From positions 1 to 57,058 of the forward strand of contig JAGWTW010000011.1 of NCBI GenBank assembly GCA_028868735.1: a stretch of DNA of 57,058 bases. Reading direction: 5' to 3'. Position 1 is the stretch's first letter; every line of letters starts with the position of its first letter. Under the pieces are notes generated by a model. The model was not told the DNA's origin and made no database searches. It was given only the letters and a program-made list of their open reading frames with translations. Source of the DNA: Hyphomicrobiales bacterium. GTDB lineage: Bacteria; Pseudomonadota; Alphaproteobacteria; Rhizobiales; Beijerinckiaceae. The translations under genes and the position numbers were made by a program. Positions 52,101-57,058 of this stretch are shown here, piece after piece.

Positions 52101-53863
52101 GCGACAACGCTTCGACCACGTTCGCCGGCCTGCTCTCCGACCGGGGCGGAACGCTTGCGCTGGTCAAGCAGGGCTCGGGCGTCTTCACCATCGCCGGCGC
52201 CAACAAATTTTCGGGCGGCCTGACGATCCAGAGCGGAGAAGTCGTCGTCTTGAACGGCGGCGGCCTGGGCTCCGGCGACGTGAGCATGTTCGACAACACG
52301 ACGCTGGCGTTCCGGGGAACCTTCGTTGTCCCCAACAACATCCGGTTCGTCGCGACGGATCCGACGATCGATTCCGGCACCGGCGTCGTGACCCAGACCG
52401 GCGTGATCTCCGGCCCGGGCGCGCTGACCAAGATCGGCAGCGGAACCTATATTCTGAACGCCGCCAACACCTATACGGGCAATACCTTGGTCAGCGCGGG
52501 CACGCTCGAGGTGGACGGCTCGATCGCACCGTCGCCGCTGACGACCGTGGCTTCGGGCGCGACGATTTCGGGAACAGGCGTGGTCGGCGCGCTCACCGTG
52601 CAATCGGGCGGCACGGTCACCACCGGCGCGTCTGCGTCGCCCTACGCGACCCTGAGCGCGACGGGGCCGATCCTTCTGCAATCGGGAGCGACCTATCTCG
52701 TCAATGTGTCGCCTGCCGCCGCAAGCCTGCTGACCACGACCGGAACCGCATCGATTTCCGGCGCCGGCGTGACAGTCGCGCTGGCGGCGGGCGCTTACAA
52801 CGCGGCGCAGAAATATACGATCCTCACGGCCGCGCGCGGACTGACGGGCGTGTTCTCGAGCGCGACGATCGTCAACAACACGGTCTATCGCGGCGTGTTG
52901 TCCTACGACGCCAACGACGCGTTCCTGCAGATCGTTCCGGTGCAGGGCGACAATTCGCTGAACGACATCAGCGCGCTCATGTCCACGCAATCGCTGGCGA
53001 ACCAGCGTGTCGGCATGATGGTCACCAATCGTGTGCTGGCGTCGATCCTCGGCGGCTTCAACGAACAGATCAATTGCGCGAGCTGCATGAGCGCATTCGG
53101 CGCGCTCGGATCGATCAGCGCTGGTTTCCACGGCCGCAAGGCGCTCAACGACAATTTGAGTCTGCTCGGCGGCATCGCCTACGTCGCCTACGATCGCGGC
53201 GGCGTGCGCACGGACGCAACGCCGATGTTCGCCGCCGCTCTGCGCTACGACTGGGTGGAGCTCGGCAGCTCGCGTCCCTATGTCGAATTCGGCGGCGTGC
53301 TGACGCCGAGGCAGCGGATGCGCTTCTCGCGCGACTACGCCAACAGCGGTTCGGCTGCGGCGGGCCAGGGCGCGACGAACGCCGGCAATTACTCGGTTTT
53401 CGGCAAACTCGGCTGGGTCTATCGCTTTTCGGAGCGCGACGAATTTTCGGGCGCCTTCGAGCTCGCGCGCATGTGGCAATATGTCGGCGGCTATGTCGAG
53501 ACGCCCTCCCCGACCAATCCCGTCCCGGCCGTCATGCTGCCTGGAACCGACCGGATGAACATCGCCAAGATCGGCGCGCAATGGATTCATCTGTTCGGCT
53601 CGACCGTCGAGACGCAGGTCAATCTGGGCGTGGCGCGTTCGTTCGGAACGAAGAGCGGCGCGGCCGCCGATTATTCTCTCGGCGCGGGCGCCGCGGTTCA
53701 GAACGCCCAGGTCGTCAATGCGACCTGGCTCGAATACGGGCTGCGCGTCGGCTACCGCGTGCGCAAAAACGTCGTGATCGACGTGTTCACCGACGGCACG
53801 CTCGGCGGCAAGCCGATCGGCAACACGATCCACGGCGGCGCCGGGGTCCGCTACCTCTTCTGA
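49151..53863 (+). CDS. large autotransporter (type Va) with PATR-type passenger repeats
   Basis: A 1570-residue self-secreting outer-membrane protein. Signal peptide with an extended, charged start (about 1-33, ending ARAQ). The passenger (about 34-1270) is a beta-helix of Gly/Asn/Ser/Thr-rich repeats; related copies YSGATNVNAGTLQAG, YSGATNVLAGTLQAG and YSGATNVLAGALVGA occur near residues 110, 811 and 916, and a classical PATR unit, GALTKIGSGTYILNAANTYTG, near 1090. The C-terminal beta-barrel translocator is about 1283-1570, ending in the outer-membrane Phe (RYLF). Close cysteine pairs at about 395-402, 973-975 and 1307-1310 are unusual. The start has only a weak ribosome binding site. Role likely adhesion or biofilm, by family. 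Confidence 0.9.
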   Translation: MGASQNVWSKRGSAYSLTLALLSTACFMGVARAQTLDLNGVDATLPRLPYFTNAWLSGSANITNNGAAGANVIEGGGTAANGLYSGSITDGTSSTGLTQTGGVTILSGANAYSGATNVNAGTLQAGSATGLSANSVFNLASGATLDLNGQNASIAGLGGYGQVVNARTGAGSTLTVGANGTSSTYYGTLADGAATATLALTKDGGGVLTLANNAPYSSPGASNAYSGPTTIRAGALQLGDGYNIGTLGSGAVAISSGATLQFNQGVDFTSGPALPGKMFANAISGAGGVLQMGPGTVTLSGANSYTGGTVVDGSSNTFSQLLFASPAALPSTGSVLLTNGGVAGTTFAIDSGGFLNKIDRASVGAVALGANTTDTEGSLSFFNLPNVALGAASSNCDASAFCATMTYVGYLIRPYVNDGGAGAYQFGGGNAILDVATNLGDTYNPSGTALTTALVQGAQTVSSYTMLSGDNSYSGGTQISSGILQFQSAKAIPNAGTPSIVISPYAVAAAGYAIDQTFLNSIVGAASQGAAALAVDSSNNLNFNAPGLTSVSLGAVGQVSFSGRILPSTDRTGLGTFNLGGGAIPGNSSIYSRLTVAAPLTDLNASRNGHNQLIVNPAAYTNGIDVYLTAANTYTGQTWIQGGALWLGDGVNLGTIANTSQVIADAPLNFNEPSAIVFDRSVSGSSGVAQYGPGAVTLTGNLTYTGGTYVFGGVLALGPGASLANSAFVDLLSFGTPETFDISKASGNQTVQGLIGDASASLVLGANSLTIGTPGQAYPTSFGQSGFAGVISGTGGVTFQGSDIYTLSGANTYSGATNVLAGTLQAGATNTFSPNSTFMIAGGATLDLNGFSQQLAGLTSSGSTALVTNNATTAATLTVGLNNVSSAFSGVIQDGAGALALTKTGVGSLQLGGSATYSGATNVLAGALVGASANAFSANSAMFVAAGATLDVGSTSQTVASLTGAAGSVVNTSCECTSVLTFGRDNASTTFAGLLSDRGGTLALVKQGSGVFTIAGANKFSGGLTIQSGEVVVLNGGGLGSGDVSMFDNTTLAFRGTFVVPNNIRFVATDPTIDSGTGVVTQTGVISGPGALTKIGSGTYILNAANTYTGNTLVSAGTLEVDGSIAPSPLTTVASGATISGTGVVGALTVQSGGTVTTGASASPYATLSATGPILLQSGATYLVNVSPAAASLLTTTGTASISGAGVTVALAAGAYNAAQKYTILTAARGLTGVFSSATIVNNTVYRGVLSYDANDAFLQIVPVQGDNSLNDISALMSTQSLANQRVGMMVTNRVLASILGGFNEQINCASCMSAFGALGSISAGFHGRKALNDNLSLLGGIAYVAYDRGGVRTDATPMFAAALRYDWVELGSSRPYVEFGGVLTPRQRMRFSRDYANSGSAAAGQGATNAGNYSVFGKLGWVYRFSERDEFSGAFELARMWQYVGGYVETPSPTNPVPAVMLPGTDRMNIAKIGAQWIHLFGSTVETQVNLGVARSFGTKSGAAADYSLGAGAAVQNAQVVNATWLEYGLRVGYRVRKNVVIDVFTDGTLGGKPIGNTIHGGAGVRYLF

Positions 53864-53885
53864 GCCAATTGGGGATCGCCGACGG

Positions 53886-54578
53886 TCAGCGTCCGCAGAG
53901 CGCGTCGCCGCCGCCCGGCTGCTGGAGCGAGGCGACTTTCGAGACGCCGCACAGACCCGTCGCGCCGGTTGCGCAGACCGTGTCGAAGGAAAAGCCCGCG
54001 GCCGAAAACGCGATCGACGAGCCGTTGACGACGATGGTCTGCCCGGGCTGGGAGGCGATCAGACATCGGTTCGTGCCGCGTATGCAGACGATGATGAGGC
54101 CCTCGACCAGCGTCACGACCATGCGGCCGCGCGTCGTCTGCATGTCGAACACGGTGCCGCGCACGCCGATCGAGGCGACCGAGGTGTTGATCTGGTAGGC
54201 GCGCTTGTCGGAATTGCCGGTCACGAAACGCAGCGAGCCGCGCGCGACTTCGAGCGTCGCTTTCCTGTAGTCCGACTCGCCGGCGAAAACGAACTTGTCG
54301 AGCGTGACGGTGGACGTCGGACCGACGGCAAGATTTGTGTCGTCGAGAAAGACCAGCTTGGCTGTGCTCGCCGCGCCCGTGCGCACGACCTCGTCGCGAA
54401 TGAGATTGTCGCCCTGCGAGATCTGCGCCGCGCTTGCGGCCTGCACGCGCGCGACGTCGTTCTGCACCACCGCCGCTACGCCGATTTTTTGCTGCGCGGA
54501 CGCAAATCCGCCCGTCATGGCCATGAGCCCGAGCGACAGGCCGGCGACCGTAACCCGATGCGCGAAAACGCGGCCCAT
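53886..54578 (-). CDS. FecR-domain periplasmic protein
   Basis: A 230-residue exported protein: signal peptide (about 1-29, ending ASAQ), then a FecR-type beta domain with VVRTGAASTAKLVFLDDTNLAVGPTSTVTLDKFVF (only the core LVFLDDTNLAVGP is diagnostic) and TSVASIGVRGTVFDM. The GVRGT motif is typical of FecR domains that scaffold surface or signalling proteins. No sigma factor or TonB receptor lies nearby, so classical iron signalling is unlikely. The C-terminus has four Cys (VCATGATGLC; also CIRGTNRC). It faces the autotransporter tail-to-tail across 22 bp. Confidence 0.82.
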   Translation of the reverse strand: MGRVFAHRVTVAGLSLGLMAMTGGFASAQQKIGVAAVVQNDVARVQAASAAQISQGDNLIRDEVVRTGAASTAKLVFLDDTNLAVGPTSTVTLDKFVFAGESDYRKATLEVARGSLRFVTGNSDKRAYQINTSVASIGVRGTVFDMQTTRGRMVVTLVEGLIIVCIRGTNRCLIASQPGQTIVVNGSSIAFSAAGFSFDTVCATGATGLCGVSKVASLQQPGGGDALCGR

Positions 54579-54646
54579 GCGGATTTCCCCCCGATCGCGG
54601 CGATATTAATTGACCGCCGCGCGCGCGACAATCGGGCGACGGGATT

Positions 54647-55234
54647 TCACGCCGCTATTTGCGGGGCTGTGTCCGACGCGACACTCCACTTCCGACACGG
54701 CCGCTCCGGCGCAACGCCATCGAGCGCCTTGCGCAGGCGCACAGCGCGCGATTCTGCGCCCGGACCGAGCCGGTAGCCATGAGCGCGCGCCAGACCGAGC
54801 ATCGCTTCGTTCGACCTGAGCGTGTCGGCGAACAAAGTCTCGATGCCGTCGGCCGCCGCGCGCTGCTCGATCGCGCCCAACAGCGCCGCGCCCAGACCGC
54901 GGCCGCGCCATCCATCGCCGAGCGACATGCCGAATTCGCCGGCCCGCTCGGCGCAGGCGAGCGCGACGCGCGCCTCGCCGATGACGATCTCGCGGCCGTC
55001 CGCGCGCAATGTCAGCAACAGCGTGAGACGGTCGCGGTCGTTGGCGGCGAGCGCGCGCGCAAGCTCCGCCGGCGGAAGCTCCGACGCCGCGCCGAAGAAG
55101 CGGTTGTAGCGGGCCTCCGCCGAAAGCCCGCGCACATAGGCCTGCAAGGCCTCCGCTTCGTCGGCGCGCACCGGCCGCAGCGCGGGGAAGCCGCAACGGC
55201 CGTTCGCATCGCGCAGGATCGGAAATGGCGACAT
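54647..55234 (-). CDS. GNAT family N-acetyltransferase
   Basis: A 195-residue acetyltransferase. LRPVRADEAEALQAYVRGLS opens the domain, with RYNRFFGAASELPPAELARAL, a segment common in Pat-like GNATs. MSLGDGWRGRGLGAALLGAIE (about 107-127) is the acetyl-CoA loop and LRSNEAMLGLARAHGYRLGP the C-terminal motif. The ATG at 55234 has GGGAG upstream; the upstream extension of the frame is not protein-like. It is followed by a Cys-poor tail and lies 26 bp downstream of the small unknown gene at 55261, likely one transcript. Confidence 0.82.
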   Translation of the reverse strand: MSPFPILRDANGRCGFPALRPVRADEAEALQAYVRGLSAEARYNRFFGAASELPPAELARALAANDRDRLTLLLTLRADGREIVIGEARVALACAERAGEFGMSLGDGWRGRGLGAALLGAIEQRAAADGIETLFADTLRSNEAMLGLARAHGYRLGPGAESRAVRLRKALDGVAPERPCRKWSVASDTAPQIAA

Positions 55235-55260
55235 CGCAGCGCTCCCTGCGGCGGCCGGGC

Positions 55261-55503
55261 TCAACGCGCGCGCCAGGGCCCGAACAGCGCGTTCTGCATC
55301 GCCTCGCGCTCCATGCTGTCGGTGAACCGGCCGCCGGAGCGCGACAGGAAACGCCGCATCATGCGGTCTTCGCTGCTTTCGTCGAGGCTGAGATCGCCGT
55401 GAAACAGGCGGCCGACAAAATGCGCGACATCGCCAGCGAGCGAATGCGCCTTCGGCGGCGCGACGATTGCGGGAATATGTTCCGGACAAGTTGCGCAAGG
55501 CAT
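55261..55503 (-). CDS. small hypothetical protein with N-terminal CxxC
   Basis: An 80-residue protein I do not recognise. It starts MPCATCPEH (a CxxC that could bind metal or form a disulfide), has a His-containing hydrophobic segment AGDVAHFVGRLFHGDLSL (about 23-40), and a charged C-terminus. GGGAG lies 9 nt before the ATG at 55503. It is upstream of, and probably co-transcribed with, the GNAT gene, and divergent from the LysR regulator, whose box-like palindrome lies in the shared gap. That position makes it a likely target of the regulator. Confidence 0.6.
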   Translation of the reverse strand: MPCATCPEHIPAIVAPPKAHSLAGDVAHFVGRLFHGDLSLDESSEDRMMRRFLSRSGGRFTDSMEREAMQNALFGPWRAR

Positions 55504-55523
55504 GACGGCGCTCCCTTGGTTTG

Positions 55524-55556
55524 CCGCATGAATGAGATATGCTCAAACATATGCGG
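55524..55556. promoter_or_regulatory. nested palindrome, candidate LysR-type box
   Basis: Inner arms ATATG (55537-55541) and CATAT (55548-55552) with a 6-bp spacer, and outer arms CCGCAT (55524-55529) and ATGCGG (55551-55556), partly overlapping the inner one. It is in the 128-bp gap between the divergent small gene and the LysR gene, the usual place for a LysR-family binding site (T-N11-A-like dyad). Confidence 0.45.
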
Positions 55557-55631
55557 TCGATGGAGCCATCCTGCGCCGACCAGCGGAGGGCGACAAACGA
55601 TCTTGTCTCACCGGATAATTGAGGATTTCTC

Positions 55632-56624
55632 ATGCATAAGGCTTTCCCGCCCCTGAACGCGCTGCGCGCCTTCGAAGCCGCCGCGCGGCGCCTCAGCCTC
55701 ACGAAGGCCGCCGCCGAACTCAACGTGACGCCGGGCGCGCTCAGCCACCAGATCCGTGGTCTCGAGGATCATTTCGGCGCGAAACTGTTCGAGCGCGGCG
55801 TGCGTTCGATCGCGCTCACCAACCTCGGGCGCCAGCTCTATCCCGGACTGCAGGCGGGTTTCGTCCACATCCGCGAAGCGGTGGAGAACATCGCCTTCGC
55901 GACCGACGCGCGCGTGCTCGTCGTCAGCACGCCGCCGGGCTTCACCTCCAAATGGCTCGCGCCGCGCCTCTACAGGTTTTCACAGGCGCATCCTGATCTC
56001 GACGTGCGCATTTCCTCCACGATGCAGATCGCCGATTTCCGGACGGACGGCGTCGACATCGCGATCCGCAATCTCACCAAGGATGCGCCGACGGATCCGC
56101 ACCTGCTCGTCGAGAAGCTGATCGACCAGTCCTTCATCCCCGTCTGCAGCCCCGATTTTGCGAGACGGTTCGGCCCGTTCTCCGCGCTCGCGAACATGGC
56201 GCGCGCGCCGCTCATTCACGACGAGACCTTCGCCGGCCGCACGGACATGTCGAACTGGGCGGACTGGTTCGCCGCCGCCGGCGTCGTCCGCAAGGACGTC
56301 AATCGCGGCCTGCGGTTCAACAGCGCCGATCACGCGCTCGACGCGACGGTCGAAGGCGCGGGGCTTCTGCTCGCGCACGCGGTTCTGGCCTACGACGATC
56401 TGCGCACCGGGCGACTCGTCGTCGCGCACGACCTGACGATCCGTTCGCCGCGCGCCTATTGCGTGGTCTGCCCGAAGCAGCGGCAGGACGCGCCGAACCT
56501 GCGCGCCTTCCGCGGCTGGATCCGGCGCGAGATCGACGCCCTCGACTGGCGGAAGGCGGGCGTGGTCAAAAACACGGCCTCCGGCGGCGGAAAGGCCCGG
56601 TCCGCGCGCGCACGGCGCAGCTGA
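55632..56624 (+). CDS. LysR-family regulator, GcvA type
   Basis: A 330-residue transcription factor. Winged helix-turn-helix at about 7-66 (PPLNALRAFEAAARRLSLTKAA then LNVTPGALSHQIRGLE), and a substrate-binding effector domain at about 92-300 (LVVSTPPGFTSKWLAPRL, FRTDGVDIAIR). The N-terminal form LPPLNALRAFEAAAR is that of GcvA-like regulators. It ends with a basic tail (KARSARARRS). It diverges from the small gene/GNAT pair and lies 95 bp upstream of the RND adaptor gene, so either set could be its target. Effector unknown. Confidence 0.92.
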   Translation: MHKAFPPLNALRAFEAAARRLSLTKAAAELNVTPGALSHQIRGLEDHFGAKLFERGVRSIALTNLGRQLYPGLQAGFVHIREAVENIAFATDARVLVVSTPPGFTSKWLAPRLYRFSQAHPDLDVRISSTMQIADFRTDGVDIAIRNLTKDAPTDPHLLVEKLIDQSFIPVCSPDFARRFGPFSALANMARAPLIHDETFAGRTDMSNWADWFAAAGVVRKDVNRGLRFNSADHALDATVEGAGLLLAHAVLAYDDLRTGRLVVAHDLTIRSPRAYCVVCPKQRQDAPNLRAFRGWIRREIDALDWRKAGVVKNTASGGGKARSARARRS

Positions 56625-56638
56625 GCTTCGGCCGTCCC

Positions 56639-56660
56639 GTCATCTCGGAAATGTGATGAC
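56639..56660. promoter_or_regulatory. perfect inverted repeat upstream of the RND adaptor gene
   Basis: GTCATC (56639-56644) and GATGAC (56655-56660) with a 10-bp spacer, 60-81 bp before the adaptor start, followed by an AT-rich patch (about 56668-56684). Could be an operator for a TetR- or LysR-type regulator of the efflux operon. Confidence 0.4.
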
Positions 56661-56719
56661 TGACGTTTATTGATTTTTATCATCGCGCAGTCGATATTGG
56701 CCCCATCAGGGAGCCCGTC

Positions 56720-57058
56720 ATGCCGAACTTCGTCCGCGCAAATCGCAAACCTCTGATTGTCCTCGGAATTATTGCGACGGGCGGGCTCGCTGCCGCCGCG
56801 TTCGCGCAAGGTTTCTCGCACGGGCCGGCGATCCCCACGGCGGTCGGAAATCAAACCGCCCGCACGGTGCTCACCACCACGATCCATTATGCGCCCGATC
56901 AGGCGAGCCGCACCTTCATGGCGACGATCCGGCCGCGGATCGAGACCGATCAGGGATTTCGCGTGGCGGGCAAGGTCGCCGCCCGTCTGGTCGACGTCGG
57001 CCGCACGGTCGCGGCGGGCGAGCCGCTCGCGCGGCTCGACGAGACGGATCAGCGGCTT
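56720..57058 (+). CDS. RND efflux periplasmic adaptor subunit, partial (runs off the right edge)
   Basis: The first 113 codons of a membrane-fusion protein. A membrane anchor or signal at about 9-29 (KPLIVLGIIATGGLAAAAFA) is followed, at about 75-100, by the biotinyl-lipoyl hammerhead motif GFRVAGKVAARLVDVG and TVAAGEPLARLDETD, typical of RND adaptors. GGGAG lies 7 nt before the ATG at 56720. The inner-membrane pump gene should follow beyond the right edge. Confidence 0.85.
   Translation, partial: MPNFVRANRKPLIVLGIIATGGLAAAAFAQGFSHGPAIPTAVGNQTARTVLTTTIHYAPDQASRTFMATIRPRIETDQGFRVAGKVAARLVDVGRTVAAGEPLARLDETDQRL

Noticed and set aside
49151..52600. Regular repeats that might be a CRISPR array
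   Set aside because: They are degenerate, in frame, and encode beta-helix passenger repeats.
49664..53833. A 1389-codon open frame on the minus strand, antisense to the autotransporter
   Set aside because: Rich in Arg, Gly, Ala and Asp with no domain or signal; a by-product of GC-rich third positions. The + strand has a signal peptide, PATR repeats and a barrel.

Overview
The window is chromosomal DNA from a GC-rich alphaproteobacterium, most likely of the order Hyphomicrobiales (Rhizobiales). Pointers are a pntA-type transhydrogenase next to a small aa3 oxidase subunit IV, an IalB-family protein, a Blastochloris-like homospermidine synthase, an ornithine decarboxylase with a long structured leader of the alphaproteobacterial speF kind, and intergenic palindromic repeats typical of that order. 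A genus cannot be fixed from the sequence. I see no rRNA, tRNA, transposase, prophage or CRISPR array. The only stretch that looks foreign is about 5.4-6.97 kb.

Layout. 1-5.4 kb: housekeeping genes (pntA partial, cytochrome oxidase subunit IV, TPR lipoprotein, rpsU, a membrane acyltransferase, an ABC1/UbiB-like kinase). 5.4-7.0 kb: a three-gene island of AbrB-type antitoxin, Doc/Fic toxin and a uracil-DNA-glycosylase-fold protein, the last clearly lower in GC. 7-13.5 kb: oligoendopeptidase F, an orphan NtrC-type regulator, and three membrane proteins (SPW, DUF1614, GT-C-like). 13.6-25.8 kb: a sugar-acid catabolism region (XylD-like dehydratase, SDR, DenD-like dehydrogenase, 2-hydroxyacid dehydrogenase, complete ABC sugar importer), interrupted by GNAT acetyltransferases, a small RlpA-like protein and an Inh-Inh/IalB envelope pair. 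25.8-29.6 kb: cytochrome P450, aldehyde dehydrogenase and a medium-chain reductase.

30-40.5 kb: ornithine decarboxylase and, 8 kb away, homospermidine synthase, which together convert ornithine to putrescine and then homospermidine. Between them lie a periplasmic glucan protein (OpgG/OpgD family), a creatininase-family hydrolase divergent from a THI5/NMT1-type ABC importer, and a DMT exporter. 40.6-49 kb: a fused indolepyruvate oxidoreductase, a membrane-bound GGDEF-EAL protein, and a DUF1007/NicO nickel-cobalt pair. 49-57 kb: a 1570-residue autotransporter facing a FecR-domain protein, a GNAT protein, a small unknown protein, a LysR regulator and the start of an RND efflux adaptor.

The most interesting non-coding signals are the roughly 500-nt hairpin-rich leader of the ornithine decarboxylase, a perfect 11-bp hairpin that buries the ribosome binding site of the DUF1614 gene, an intercistronic UUCG hairpin in the sugar ABC operon, and two composite palindromic repeats. 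The most system-like protein module is the AbrB-Doc-UDG triad.
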